The notes: a model not told the origin generated them from the letters alone. A stretch of DNA of 64,000 bases from Candidatus Fermentibacteraceae bacterium (GCA_016744855.1 JADGDO010000010.1:62001-126000); one strand, 5' to 3'. Counted from the stretch's first letter, positions 51,311 through 60,678 are shown. Program-made: numbers and translations.

Positions 51311-53644
51311 CTAGATCAGAATAACTATTGTTGATGTTCCCCTTGAAGCACCATCAATTGTTTCTCCGACAAGGTAATCCTCGATAAACTCAACTATGAC
51401 ATCACTCTCAACAGTGTCTTCAATTACATCGATTCCTGTAATCAACCCTGCACTGTTCACTTCAATCTCGAATTCGATCTCTCCGCTAGCAAAGATGATT
51501 CCTTCTGAATTAAGTCCAACAAGCATTTCAAGAACCAAAGTTCTGAATACAGAAGGTCTTGCTCCGAGATAATCACTTATGCTTGTCAGAGTTGCATAGT
51601 AAACCTGAGTATAAGCTATTGAACAATCCTCAGAATCTTCAGCCTCCAATTCCTCACATGCAGCCATTTCAGTTGACTGTATGTACCCAACACTACCACC
51701 CGCACCCCCAGCGAATGATGCAGTTGAGGCTGGTGCTGGCATATTTCCGTGGAAAACACCGGTTGAACCGGATGTTGTACGGGCATTGGTTCCGAAGATA
51801 CCATCGTAGCTAACTCCTTCAGGCATGTTCACAGGTATACCGATAAACTCGGGATTACTACCGTCTGCCCGTTCATAGGTATCAACTGCAACAAATGCTG
51901 TTTGTTCACACAAAACACGGTAATCAAGTGAAACTCCAATGATCTGTTCGATAAGACCGTCTGAAGGTTTTCCCTGATAACCGGAATCAAGTACAAGACG
52001 ATTCAGGTGGTGGATTTTCTCTCTTGCCCAGAGTCTGTCTGCAGCCTCTGATCCCCCCCTGGAAACAAGTCTTACATTCATTGATCTTTCCCAGCTTCTA
52101 CCATTCAGAGTTCCGCTTATGGTTATCTCATCTCTACCGGAGTCACCATAACGGCCGACAACCACGAGGGGTTCACCATCGTATAAATCTCTAATCTCTC
52201 TGGGATAGACTTCTGTCACGTCCAAGTTTCCCCAGTCAATATTGATACCCACAAGGTAGGGGTTGTTAATTTTGTTGTAAATATCTTCGACTGCACTCTT
52301 AGGATCCTGGTCAAGCCCTACATAAGTGGCATAACCTCTGCCCTCTTCAGCAAGTCCTTCAATGAGATACCTGTTAACACTGGATCCAACACCAATACTG
52401 AAAAGCCTGGTGTTTTCTCCGAGTGTGTTCTTAAGTTCGGAAAGAATTTCGGTTTCATTTCCGATATATCCATCAGTAAGGAAGACGATGTAGCGCATTC
52501 TTTCCCGATCCTCCGGGTATCCTATGCAGGCTCTGACTCCCTCAATCATCATTGTTCCACCCATGCCGGACATTGCGTTGATGTAGTCAATACCTCTGTT
52601 TACGTTTGCAGCTGTATTTCGCATGGGCTCCGCGCTCATCGAGCTGGCTGTCTCTGAGAATTTCATTATCTGGAAGGTATCATCTGGATTCATTCCGGAA
52701 ACAAACTGTCTTACTGTCTCTTTAGCTACATCCATAGGCTGCCCGTACATTGAGCCTGAATTGTCGACAACAAAAAAGATTTCCTTCGGAGCAATATCAC
52801 CAGGATCAACATTGGCATCCGGTTCAAGCATCAGCATGAAGTGCCCACCAAGATCTCCGTTATGAGAGACAACTCCTGCTCCAATATCATTGCCTGCAGT
52901 AGTGTATGAAAAAACAAAATCTCTGTTTGGTATCTCGTTCTCACGGCTCAGCTCGACAAACAATCTGTCATCATCCTGTATTTCATTACTGGTCGCATGA
53001 TTAAGAGATTCGAATTCGCGAATTGGAAAACCGGGATCAAGTGTCAACGTGAGTTCGATATCATATCCGCTTCGTGTATCCTCAGGTACGATGTCCGGTG
53101 TTATTCTGTCGGCGTCAGCAACTCCGTTCGGAATAAAGCGCGGACCAACAACCATGGGGTAAACTACTTCCCAAGTGCCATCATTGTAAGATACTGGTGC
53201 TGCGTACATTATCTCTATGATGATATCGTCACCCGGCATGATGTTACCGACTGTCTGTGTGAATACATTGGGTCTTTCCTGTTCAAGCAAGGCTGCTGTC
53301 TGCCCCTGGCTTATCGCCGCCTGATAAATCCTCTGAGCCTCAGCTCTTTCATTGATCTCGCCTTCAATTCTTCTGTCACCAATCTCCATGTCCATGCTGT
53401 AAACAGCTCCGCTTTCGGGCAGCGGGAATACATAGACTGTTTCAATCGGATTGGTATAGGGATTACCGTAAACCTGTCTTACGGTAACCAGCTGAATTGA
53501 TCCATCAACTGTGATATGAGCTTCTGTGTGCTCCAGTGGAAGGTCTGATACAATTCCCTCCTCATTCATTACAATCATTCTGGAATAATCATCTGCCGGC
53601 ATAATCATAAGAAGCATGCTCAAACCGAGTACTGCACTAATCAT
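51311..53644 (-). CDS. Secreted or membrane VIT-vWA domain protein with TonB-like C-terminal domain
   Basis: 777 residues. Signal MISAVLGLSMLLMIMPADD, then a VIT domain (~30-160: VDGSIQLVTVRQVYGNPYTN, IETVYVFPLPESGAVYSMDM), then a von Willebrand A domain (~285-460) whose MIDAS DNSGSMYG and later FLTDGYIGNE are complete for metal-mediated ligand binding. Residues ~660-777 (CEELEAEDSEDCSIAYTQVY; EFEIEVNSAGLITGIDVIED) resemble the AgmX/TonB-like C-terminal module that joins envelope complexes. The protein resembles inter-alpha-trypsin-inhibitor heavy chains. Role in adhesion or envelope is inferred. Confidence 0.85.
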   Translation of the reverse strand: MISAVLGLSMLLMIMPADDYSRMIVMNEEGIVSDLPLEHTEAHITVDGSIQLVTVRQVYGNPYTNPIETVYVFPLPESGAVYSMDMEIGDRRIEGEINERAEAQRIYQAAISQGQTAALLEQERPNVFTQTVGNIMPGDDIIIEIMYAAPVSYNDGTWEVVYPMVVGPRFIPNGVADADRITPDIVPEDTRSGYDIELTLTLDPGFPIREFESLNHATSNEIQDDDRLFVELSRENEIPNRDFVFSYTTAGNDIGAGVVSHNGDLGGHFMLMLEPDANVDPGDIAPKEIFFVVDNSGSMYGQPMDVAKETVRQFVSGMNPDDTFQIMKFSETASSMSAEPMRNTAANVNRGIDYINAMSGMGGTMMIEGVRACIGYPEDRERMRYIVFLTDGYIGNETEILSELKNTLGENTRLFSIGVGSSVNRYLIEGLAEEGRGYATYVGLDQDPKSAVEDIYNKINNPYLVGINIDWGNLDVTEVYPREIRDLYDGEPLVVVGRYGDSGRDEITISGTLNGRSWERSMNVRLVSRGGSEAADRLWAREKIHHLNRLVLDSGYQGKPSDGLIEQIIGVSLDYRVLCEQTAFVAVDTYERADGSNPEFIGIPVNMPEGVSYDGIFGTNARTTSGSTGVFHGNMPAPASTASFAGGAGGSVGYIQSTEMAACEELEAEDSEDCSIAYTQVYYATLTSISDYLGARPSVFRTLVLEMLVGLNSEGIIFASGEIEFEIEVNSAGLITGIDVIEDTVESDVIVEFIEDYLVGETIDGASRGTSTIVILI

Positions 53645-53731
53645 CTTTTTCTCCTTTCAAGAGTTGTGACATTTGTGATGATGTTACACCGCCACGGGTG
53701 ATATATTCCCATGGCACAGAAAGGACTTTAA

Positions 53732-53929
53732 ATGATAACTGTGAATGGTGAAACAATGAGCTGGCAAGAGGGAATGACAATAAGAGACATACTCACCGCC
53801 AGAAACTATACATTCAGAATGCTTGTTACAAAGGTGGATGGCGTTCTGGTAAAGCGATCTGATTATGAAACCACCACTGTCCAGGACGAATCTGATGTAA
53901 AAGTGATACATCTGATTTCAGGTGGCTGA
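53732..53929 (+). CDS. ThiS/MoaD-like sulfur-carrier protein
   Basis: 65 residues. Beta-grasp signature MITVNGETMSWQEGMTIRDI at the start and DVKVIHLISGG at the end. The C-terminal Gly-Gly is the site of adenylation and thiocarboxylation in ThiS proteins. No thiG or moaE lies nearby; the only E1-type partners in the window are the ThiF-like protein at 44732-45493 and TcdA. ATG with AAAGGAC. Followed after 2 bases by the EamA gene. Confidence 0.82.
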   Translation: MITVNGETMSWQEGMTIRDILTARNYTFRMLVTKVDGVLVKRSDYETTTVQDESDVKVIHLISGG

Positions 53930-53931
53930 GA

Positions 53932-54801
53932 ATGACTCAGACCGGATCCAGGTCGGCAAGGTTCTTGTTATTGCTGACAGCGATAATTTGGGGATTGGCA
54001 TTCGTTGCTCAGAGAGCTGGCATGGAGCATCTCGGACCGATGGTGTTCAACACAATAAGGTTCGGCCTCGGCTCGTTGATACTTTTTCCCATTTTCAGAA
54101 AACATCTGAGTCGCACCTACATTAAACAGGCCGTGTTTGCGGGATCAATTCTTTTTGCTGGGGCTGCCCTTCAGCAATGGGGAGTTGTTTACACAACAGC
54201 CAGCAAAGCAGGTTTCATAACCGGTCTCTATATTGTTTTCGTACCCCTTCTTGGCCTTCTTACCGGGCATACCGAGGGCAAAAAGCTATGGGGCGGCATA
54301 ATCCTTGCTCTTCTGGGTTTGTGGCTCTTAAGCTTCTCAGGAGGATTCCAGTCGGTAAATCCCGGAGACCTACTCGTACTGGCCGGTGCAGTCATGTGGG
54401 CTCTTCATGTAAGGCTTATCGGAAAATATGCCAATCGCTATCATGCCGGCGGTTTTGCAGTTGTTCAATTCACAACGGTTACAATTCTCAGTGCTCTTGC
54501 AGCACTCGCAGCAGGAGAATCCTGGAGCTCAATAGATGCAGCCTGGCTACCTCTCGCGTACAGCGGCTTTCTATCTGTTGGAATAGCGTTCACAATACAA
54601 ATTTTTGCCCAGAAAAAGGTAAAACCCTCACCAGCTGCATTGATAATGAGCCTCGAAGCAGTCTTCGCAGCGCTTGGTGGATGCATTGTACTGCATGAAA
54701 CCCTCAGTTCTGCAGAGCTTACAGGTGCTGCCCTTATGTTTGCTGGAATGATTGTTGCGCAACTACCTGACAAAAAACTTGACAATCCAGTTTCCATTTA
54801 A
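53932..54801 (+). CDS. EamA/DMT-family transporter
   Basis: 289 residues with ten membrane helices in two EamA repeats (LLLTAIIWGLAFVAQRAGME; LVLAGAVMWALHVRLIGKYA) and the closing LEAVFAALGGCIVLHETLSS. It exports small metabolites; substrate unknown. Start 2 bases after the ThiS-like gene, and the glycosyltransferase follows after 12 bases. Confidence 0.87.
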   Translation: MTQTGSRSARFLLLLTAIIWGLAFVAQRAGMEHLGPMVFNTIRFGLGSLILFPIFRKHLSRTYIKQAVFAGSILFAGAALQQWGVVYTTASKAGFITGLYIVFVPLLGLLTGHTEGKKLWGGIILALLGLWLLSFSGGFQSVNPGDLLVLAGAVMWALHVRLIGKYANRYHAGGFAVVQFTTVTILSALAALAAGESWSSIDAAWLPLAYSGFLSVGIAFTIQIFAQKKVKPSPAALIMSLEAVFAALGGCIVLHETLSSAELTGAALMFAGMIVAQLPDKKLDNPVSI

Positions 54802-54813
54802 GCTATTTGTACT

Positions 54814-55917
54814 ATGGCAAAAATAATTTACAGTTTATCCGGAGAAGGATCAGGGCATTCCTCGCGTTCGCGTGAGATGATCACTCACCTTCTAAAAATG
54901 GGACATAGAGTTAAGGTAGCCAGTTACAACAGGGGTTACACCAATCTAAAAGATGATTTCGATGTACTGGAAATCGAAGGATTCTCGATTGTCAGTGAGG
55001 ACAACAAGGTATCAATCGGTAAAACCTTTGCTCAGAATTTCAATACAATTTGGGACAGATATGAAGCAATCACGATTCTCAAGAAAAAATACTTCAGGGA
55101 ATTCAAGCCTGATTGCGTGATAACCGATTTTGAGCCGATGGCAGCTTACCTGGCCAACGAACTGGATGTGCCTCTGATCACAATCGATAATCAACACCGC
55201 ATGCGCTACATGGACTTTCCCTGTCCGATGGAATGGAAAGCTGAAGCGGTATTTATCGAAAACCTGATAAGAGCGATGATCCCCCGCCCCTGTATTTCCC
55301 TGGTAACAACTTTCTATTTTGGTGAGAAACGCAATAACAGAACCTTTTTGTTCCCACCGATTCTCAGACAGTCAGTTATTGAAGCAAACACTTCTGTGGG
55401 AGATTACATTCTGGTCTATGCAACGCAGGAATACGATACTTTGATCGAATACTTGAAAACCTATAAGAGAGAAAACTTTATTGTTTATGGTTTCAACACA
55501 GATAAAATCGAAGGAACTCTTACCTTTAAATCGTTCAGCCGGGAAGGATTCCTGGATGATCTGGCAGGTTGCAAAGCGGTAATTGCAACTGCTGGCTTCA
55601 CATTAATGACGGAATCTTTCTACCTTAGAAAACCATTTCTTGCTTTGCCCATGAAAGGGCAATTTGAGCAAGTCTTAAATGGGTTAATGCTCGACGAATT
55701 GAAATATGGCAAATGTGCACTGGACCTCGCGAGAGATAACATCTCAGCTTTCCTCTACGATATTCCCGAGTATGCGGAAAACCTGAAAGCATATGAGCAC
55801 AAAGATAACAGTGCAATTACTGAAATGCTGGACATGATTCTCGCAGACGATTGCAAGGTTCTACTGGAATTTCATGAGAAACGCAGAACAATTTTTCATA
55901 TTGATGAAAAGCAATGA
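54814..55917 (+). CDS. Glycosyltransferase of the MJ1255/VC2487 type
   Basis: 367 residues. GT-B fold: MAKIIYSLSGEGSGHSSRSR at the N-terminus (nucleotide-sugar acceptor side), DCVITDFEPMAAYLANELDV and the donor-binding C-terminal GCKAVIATAGFTLMTESFYL with RKPFLALPMKGQFEQVLNG. The family is a UDP-glycosyltransferase group related to MurG. Specific sugar and acceptor are unknown. Cotranscribed with the EamA gene by spacing. Confidence 0.83.
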   Translation: MAKIIYSLSGEGSGHSSRSREMITHLLKMGHRVKVASYNRGYTNLKDDFDVLEIEGFSIVSEDNKVSIGKTFAQNFNTIWDRYEAITILKKKYFREFKPDCVITDFEPMAAYLANELDVPLITIDNQHRMRYMDFPCPMEWKAEAVFIENLIRAMIPRPCISLVTTFYFGEKRNNRTFLFPPILRQSVIEANTSVGDYILVYATQEYDTLIEYLKTYKRENFIVYGFNTDKIEGTLTFKSFSREGFLDDLAGCKAVIATAGFTLMTESFYLRKPFLALPMKGQFEQVLNGLMLDELKYGKCALDLARDNISAFLYDIPEYAENLKAYEHKDNSAITEMLDMILADDCKVLLEFHEKRRTIFHIDEKQ

Positions 55918-55931
55918 AAGACCCTTGTATA

Positions 55932-56264
55932 TCAGTAAATACAGGCATCCAGCAATGCCTGAGCTTCGGCAAGCAGATCAGGTGAAGCCTTTTCAATAAA
56001 CCTCACATTTCTGCTGCGGAAATCTATAGATTTAATCTGCTCTAACATAACAAACCCAGTTAGGTTTTCTGAATGAACGGGTATGTGAAAAGGGTAATTC
56101 CGAAACGTTCTTGTTAAAGGGCATACAAAGGCCAATCCTGTTTTCTGATTGAATAGATTCTTGCTGATAACCAGTGCCGGTCTCCGGCCGGCCTGCTCAT
56201 GACCTGATTGAGGATTAAAAGAAACTGCAACAAAATCTCCCTGCTGTGGAATGTAGGCAGCCAT
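55932..56264 (-). CDS. mazF: MazF-family endoribonuclease toxin
   Basis: 110 residues from ATG 56262-56264, which overlaps the mazE stop by one base. PQQGDFVAVSFNPQSGHEQA, GRRPALVISKNLFNQ and VCPLTRTFRNYPFHIPV are MazF/PemK landmarks; GFVMLEQIKSIDFRSR closes the core. Cleaves mRNA when freed from MazE. Confidence 0.9.
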   Translation of the reverse strand: MAAYIPQQGDFVAVSFNPQSGHEQAGRRPALVISKNLFNQKTGLAFVCPLTRTFRNYPFHIPVHSENLTGFVMLEQIKSIDFRSRNVRFIEKASPDLLAEAQALLDACIY

Positions 56265-56512
56265 CACCACTCCTCATTGCCTTCGGGTTTTCCCCAGTCT
56301 GTTTCTTTGACAATGTAATCTGCAGGAATTTCAGCGACAAGATTCTCTATACAGTACTTCCCTCTGATTCTCCTCACGGGAGTAATCAGAATAGTTCCGT
56401 CATCCACTCTGATGCTGACTTCATCTTCCACCGTAAGATCGGCCTTTTCTAGTATGCTCTTGGGAAGTCGTAATCCCTGGCTGTTTCCCCATTTCTGAAT
56501 TCTGGTGTTCAT
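56264..56512 (-). CDS. mazE: MazE-family antitoxin (AbrB fold)
   Basis: 82 residues from ATG 56510-56512 (GGAGG six bases ahead; TTG at 56518 is less likely). The swapped-hairpin DNA-binding segment MNTRIQKWGNSQGLRLPKSI is diagnostic of MazE. The acidic C-terminus (DWGKPEGNEEW) binds MazF. A direct repeat overlaps its promoter. Confidence 0.9.
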   Translation of the reverse strand: MNTRIQKWGNSQGLRLPKSILEKADLTVEDEVSIRVDDGTILITPVRRIRGKYCIENLVAEIPADYIVKETDWGKPEGNEEW

Positions 56513-56523
56513 ATCCAACCTCC

Positions 56524-56564
56524 ATGTATAGCCTATGTATAGCCCAGTTGGTTCTGAGTGTCAA
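56524..56564 (-). promoter_or_regulatory. mazEF promoter with direct-repeat operator
   Basis: Minus strand: TTGACA (56559-56564), 17 bases, TATACA (56536-56541). Two identical 10-mers, GGCTATACAT, lie 11 bases apart (56524-56533 and 56535-56544) across the -10 element, as expected for an autoregulated toxin-antitoxin operon. Confidence 0.7.
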
Positions 56565-56625
56565 AGGTCAACTTCCTATATATTTCTTACATGGTCAGAT
56601 CACCTGCAATGAAAGAGAAACCAAT

Positions 56626-57075
56626 ATGTTTAACCTCCTGTTAATTTCACTTACTGCATTTCCGGTAGCAGTCCCGGACATCATTGATGTTTTTTACAAG
56701 GAGATGCCACCATCTCAGCAGACACTTGAAATGGTCAACACAATTCTATCTGAATTCACTGACGAGTATGAGATTGCATACCACCTGATCACTGACGCAT
56801 CTTCTTCAGAGCTGATCCAGCTGTACAGTCTGCCAGACACCCACTTTCCTTTTGCCATAGCGGTTAACGGCAGATACACGGCAACTATAGATGGTGAAGA
56901 TGTATTCTTTGTTCACTTCCCTCTTTTCATGCACGGTATAGGCAGGCATGAGGGCAACTGGTCTATGGATAATCTCCGACAGGTACTTACTGACAATTCG
57001 CTTCTGAATGATCAGAACACGTTGCCAATTCTAACAGAGACTGATGAATCAACTGAATGCCTGGGTGAAGAGTAG
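56626..57075 (+). CDS. Putative exported protein, possibly thioredoxin-like fold
   Basis: 149 residues from ATG 56626-56628, chosen because it begins a short signal peptide (MFNLLLISLTAFPVAVP). The alternation of strands and helices (VFYKEMPPSQQTLEMVNTIL, EYEIAYHLITD, HFPFAIAVNGRYTATIDGED) suggests a thioredoxin-like fold, but there is no CxxC, so no redox activity is implied. The gene stands alone between mazEF and the convergent dehydrogenase. Confidence 0.5.
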   Translation: MFNLLLISLTAFPVAVPDIIDVFYKEMPPSQQTLEMVNTILSEFTDEYEIAYHLITDASSSELIQLYSLPDTHFPFAIAVNGRYTATIDGEDVFFVHFPLFMHGIGRHEGNWSMDNLRQVLTDNSLLNDQNTLPILTETDESTECLGEE

Positions 57076-57092
57076 ACGACCCAGCCTTTTTA

Positions 57093-57142
57093 TAATAAAC
57101 CCCTTCTCTGTAAACCAATTACGAAGAAGGGGCTTATTTATT
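57093..57142. terminator. Bidirectional terminator
   Basis: CCCCTTCT (57100-57107) pairs with AGAAGGGG (57125-57132) across a 17-base loop, with CTTATTTATT on the plus side and TTTATTATAAAAA on the minus side. It serves both the exported-protein gene and the dehydrogenase gene. Confidence 0.75.
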
Positions 57143-57152
57143 GTTCGGAAAA

Positions 57153-58778
57153 TTATCCCAGGAAGGGGTAGCGGTAGTCACGAGGTGGACTAAAAGTCTC
57201 TTTTACTGTGCGGGGTGTTACCCAGCGCAGAAGGTTAAGATGACTTCCGGCTTTGTCGTTGGTTCCGGAACCACGACCGCCACCGAACGGCTGCTGACCT
57301 ACAACAGCGCCTGTAGGTTTGTCATTGATGTAGAAGTTACCAGCTGCGTAACCAAGGTTATCGAGTGCGTAGGCAATCTCACCGCGATCTTTTGCAAACA
57401 CAGCACCGGTAAGTGCGTACGGTGATGTTTTCTCACATATTGAAATCGCCTCGGCAATTTTCTCATCATCATAGAGCCATACTGCAAGAACCGGTCCAAA
57501 CAGCTCTTCAATCATCAACTCGTGCTCAGGTGAATCGACCTTAATAATGGTAGGTTCTATGTAGTAACCCATTGTTTTGTCATACTTTCCACCGCATACA
57601 ATATCGGATTCACTGGACTTAGCTGCTCTGTCTATGAATGGTGTAATGTTGTCGAAAGAGGATTCATCTATAACTGCATTCACAAAATTACTGTAATCTC
57701 TCACATCACCCATCTTCATCGAACCGGTAATCTCTTTCAGCTGCTCTTCAATATCAGGCCACAGACTTTTAGGAATGTAGGCTCGTGAGGCCGCACTGCA
57801 CTTCTGTCCCTGATACTCGAAAGCTCCCCGTGCGAGAGCAACTGCAACCTCAGTGGTATCAGCCGAAGGATATGCGAATACGAAGTTCTTACCACCTGTT
57901 TCACCAACGAGTCTTGGGTATGAGGTGTAGTTGCCCAGATTCTCAGCAGCCTTGCGCCACAACCAATTGAATGTGCGAGTTGATCCAGTGAAGTGTATTC
58001 CAGCCATACTCTTCTGGCTAAGTACTGTTTCACCACAGACACTACCTCTGGAAGGCACAAAGTTGATAACACCCTCAGGCAAACCGGCCTCAGTCAGGAT
58101 CTCCATCAGATACCAGTTGGAAAGAACAGATGTAGTCGCTGGTTTCCATACAACAGTATTCCCCATAAGCGCAGGTGCAGTCGGTAGATTCGCAGCAATC
58201 GCGGTGAAGTTGAATGGTGTTACTGCAAATACAAACCCCTCAAGAGGTCTGTACTGCAGACGGTTCATCTGATCCATACCCGACGTCGGCTGACCGGCAT
58301 AAACATTAGATGCAAAGGTTGCATTCATTCGAAGAAAATCAATGGTTTCAGCAGCTGAATCTATTTCCGCCTGGAAAGCATTTTTGCTCTGTCCGAGCAT
58401 TGTAGCGGCATTTAGCTTGTATCTGTACTTATCACTTATGAGATGGGCTGCTTTCTTAAATACCGAAGCCCTCTCAATCCAGGGAACTCTCATCCAATCC
58501 TGCTGAGCTTTCGCGGCTGCATCACAGGCTTCCTTAATTTCTTCAGCACCAACCCTGTGGAATTTTGCCAGAATATGACCGTGTTCATGCGGCATTCTGA
58601 CATCAACAAGATCATTTGTTCTGATTTCCTTGCCACCAATTATGGCAGGGATATCAACCACAGTACTGGACTGACGAATCAGTTCTTTTGACAGTTCATC
58701 TCTTTCAACACTTCCCGGTGCATAAGAGAGAACTTTTTCATTTTGGGGCTTCTCAATCGAGAAATTGACATTGTTCAT
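57153..58778 (-). CDS. 1-pyrroline-5-carboxylate dehydrogenase
   Basis: 541 residues, ATG with GGAGGATG. Aldehyde dehydrogenase fold: FAVTPFNFTAIAANLPTAPA, HFTGSTRTFNWLWRKAAENL, general base Glu in VGETGGKNF, nucleophile Cys in GQKCSAASRAYI and FGGGRGSGTNDKAG. The last motif and the length place it in the ALDH4A1-type P5C dehydrogenases, the second step of proline breakdown to glutamate. No proline dehydrogenase is present in the window. Confidence 0.93.
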   Translation of the reverse strand: MNNVNFSIEKPQNEKVLSYAPGSVERDELSKELIRQSSTVVDIPAIIGGKEIRTNDLVDVRMPHEHGHILAKFHRVGAEEIKEACDAAAKAQQDWMRVPWIERASVFKKAAHLISDKYRYKLNAATMLGQSKNAFQAEIDSAAETIDFLRMNATFASNVYAGQPTSGMDQMNRLQYRPLEGFVFAVTPFNFTAIAANLPTAPALMGNTVVWKPATTSVLSNWYLMEILTEAGLPEGVINFVPSRGSVCGETVLSQKSMAGIHFTGSTRTFNWLWRKAAENLGNYTSYPRLVGETGGKNFVFAYPSADTTEVAVALARGAFEYQGQKCSAASRAYIPKSLWPDIEEQLKEITGSMKMGDVRDYSNFVNAVIDESSFDNITPFIDRAAKSSESDIVCGGKYDKTMGYYIEPTIIKVDSPEHELMIEELFGPVLAVWLYDDEKIAEAISICEKTSPYALTGAVFAKDRGEIAYALDNLGYAAGNFYINDKPTGAVVGQQPFGGGRGSGTNDKAGSHLNLLRWVTPRTVKETFSPPRDYRYPFLG

Positions 58779-58805
58779 AACATCCTCCAGATATAGAAAA
58801 GAGTG

Positions 58806-58837
58806 CGTTATGATAATACAACATAACGAAACGTCAA
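58806..58837 (-). promoter_or_regulatory. Promoter of the P5C dehydrogenase gene with overlapping inverted repeat
   Basis: Minus strand: TTGACG (58832-58837), 16 bases, TATCAT (58810-58815), 30 bases before the start. CGTTATG (58806-58812) and CATAACG (58822-58828), perfect 7-bp arms with a 9-base spacer, overlap the spacer and -10 and look like a repressor site. In the rest of 58840-59237 I see no convincing gene. Confidence 0.5.
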
Positions 58838-59237
58838 TGAGAGTAACGTTCGTGCTGATTAAAGCCCCTAACTACACAATATCAAAACTTTCAAAACACT
58901 CACCGACCAAGCCGACTGCACAGCTGTAACACTTGCCCCACAGACACTTGTGCCGACACAATTCGCTTATCTGATATATGGTTGGAAATGGGCATCTCCT
59001 GGACTTGTACGCATCTGATCATGTTGATCTCGTAGTAGCAAATCACGTTCTTTATGTTGCCTGGAGAGAGCACTTTCAGATGTCGAGTACCTCCAGTGAA
59101 CTCGTTTTCGAATCGTCTTGCAACCCCTCTTTAGGCCTTGCTGCTTTAGGTGGTGAAAAGGTGCTTGTCATGCACTGATGGGTAAATCCAGACTCTTTCT
59201 GGAATAGAGTGTGCAACACCGTGAAAAAACGGTTATC

Positions 59238-60569
59238 TCAGAGGATAAGCTCCGGTATCTTGTGTGCTGCATACAGAGGAAGGTAAAGAACTCCGTCTCC
59301 TTCAGAAAAATTCCATGCTCCAAGCTTGATTGAAACATCCGGGTTATACTTACTTCTGAAAACAGAGAGAGATTTCGACCTGGTATTTCTGCCGGATTTC
59401 ACTTCTACTGGTACCGAGCTTGAACTACCGTCAAGCAGAAATTCAATTTCTGAGTTTCTTTCAACCCAGCAATGCAGTTTCCTAAGACCATTTGCAACAA
59501 GCTCTTGTGCTACTGCGTTTTCAGCAACCCAGCCTTTGTAAAAACCAGGGTTGAAAACTCTGGTTTCCTTGAGTGGTATCCCTGCCATATATCTTAAAAT
59601 GGCAGTATCGTGAACGAAAAGTTTGAAAAGGGATTGCTTTTTCCAGACAGAAACGGGGGTTTCACCCCGGTTAATAACAGGTACCAGATTTACCATTCGA
59701 GCCTTCTGGAGCCAGGAAATAGGCCCCTCGAGATCTCTGAAGCTCTTTTTTCCCGGAATAACCCCTTTGAATCGAAAACGATTTGCATTTCCGTCAAAGT
59801 CTCTTCCCAGTTGAGATGGGAGACTGGTCCACACTTTTTCTATATGGAGGGCGTTTGTCTTCCCTGAATGTTTTGCGATGTCTGAAATCCAGCCATCCAC
59901 CAGATGCTCCTGTACTGCACGAACTGCGTTGTATGCAGCCCATTCGCCATTCTGGACCGTATTAATGTATACCTCAACAGCTTCGGGCATACCACCTACT
60001 GCTAGGTAATGTCCGTAAATCTGCCATATTCGGTTGTGAACTGTGTCGGAGAGAGGCTTGCGTACAGAAGCAGTATCAAGAAAATGTAATGCTTGCTCTT
60101 CTCCGGTAGCAGATAGGAATTCTTTAAAATCCAGCGGGTCTACATTTATGATATTAACTTTCCCCACTGGAAATGGTTCTTGTGATAAATGTACACCAAG
60201 CAATGAACCGGCAGCTGCAATGAAAGAGCCAGGCATAAATTCGCAGAAATATTTTAAAGCAGTAATTGCTTGGGGACATGCTTGGATCTCATCAAGAATA
60301 AGCAATTCTCTGCTTAAATCAATGGTAGTTCCGGCGATGAATTCCAACTCCTGCAGAATGTGTTTAGGATCCAGATTCCCCGACATAAATGCCTCACAGG
60401 AGGTGCGGTTCATTTTCAGATCAAAATAGTGTGTTGCAGGGAAGGAGGAGGCGAAGAGTTGTTTGAGAAGATAGGTTTTTCCGGACTGTCTGATTCCCCT
60501 GAGAAGCAGCGGCTTCCTGTTCGGATTCTCTAACCATCCCTGTAATTCGTGTTCTACTTTGCGTTTCAT
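59238..60569 (-). CDS. AAA ATPase with DUF4143 domain
   Basis: 443 residues. Walker A LLRGIRQSGKTYLLKQLF, Walker B LLILDEIQACPQAI, sensor region FIAAAGSLLGVHLSQ, then the C-terminal DUF4143 domain (VLRYMAGIPL, GWVAENAVAQELVANG, IEFLLDGSSSSVPVEVKSG). The last segment resembles a PD-(D/E)xK nuclease-like core (E-(L)-D-VEVKSG). Common as a solitary mobile or accessory gene; cellular role unknown. It has a strong promoter directly against its start codon. Confidence 0.87.
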   Translation of the reverse strand: MKRKVEHELQGWLENPNRKPLLLRGIRQSGKTYLLKQLFASSFPATHYFDLKMNRTSCEAFMSGNLDPKHILQELEFIAGTTIDLSRELLILDEIQACPQAITALKYFCEFMPGSFIAAAGSLLGVHLSQEPFPVGKVNIINVDPLDFKEFLSATGEEQALHFLDTASVRKPLSDTVHNRIWQIYGHYLAVGGMPEAVEVYINTVQNGEWAAYNAVRAVQEHLVDGWISDIAKHSGKTNALHIEKVWTSLPSQLGRDFDGNANRFRFKGVIPGKKSFRDLEGPISWLQKARMVNLVPVINRGETPVSVWKKQSLFKLFVHDTAILRYMAGIPLKETRVFNPGFYKGWVAENAVAQELVANGLRKLHCWVERNSEIEFLLDGSSSSVPVEVKSGRNTRSKSLSVFRSKYNPDVSIKLGAWNFSEGDGVLYLPLYAAHKIPELIL

Positions 60570-60575
60570 GGTTTG

Positions 60576-60604
60576 ATTATGTCACTTCCCAGTACTTATG
60601 TCAA
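60576..60604 (-). promoter_or_regulatory. Strong sigma-70 promoter giving a nearly leaderless transcript
   Basis: Minus strand: TTGACA (60599-60604), exactly 17 bases, CATAAT (60576-60581), then CAAACC and the ATG. Transcription should start at or within a base or two of the ATG, and no ribosome site is present. This supports the chosen start codon. Confidence 0.75.
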
Positions 60605-60624
60605 CTGAAAATGTGTATACCATA

Positions 60625-60678
60625 CAACTTTTTGCAGGCAAAAAAGTGACAATCTAGCAACTTTTTGCAGGCAAAAAA
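60625..60678. promoter_or_regulatory. Two identical palindromic 21-mers upstream of the DUF4143 ATPase gene
   Basis: CAACTTTTTGCAGGCAAAAAA occurs at 60625-60645 and 60658-60678, 33 bases apart start to start. Each contains the dyad TTTTTGC-AG-GCAAAAA. Same face of the helix, 56-110 bases upstream of the ATPase start. Candidate operator for an unknown regulator. Confidence 0.65.

Noticed and set aside
58978-59178. Small open frame of 66 codons between P5C dehydrogenase and the ATPase
   Set aside because: No ribosome site, no recognisable motif on either strand, and no conserved neighbour; treated as non-coding.
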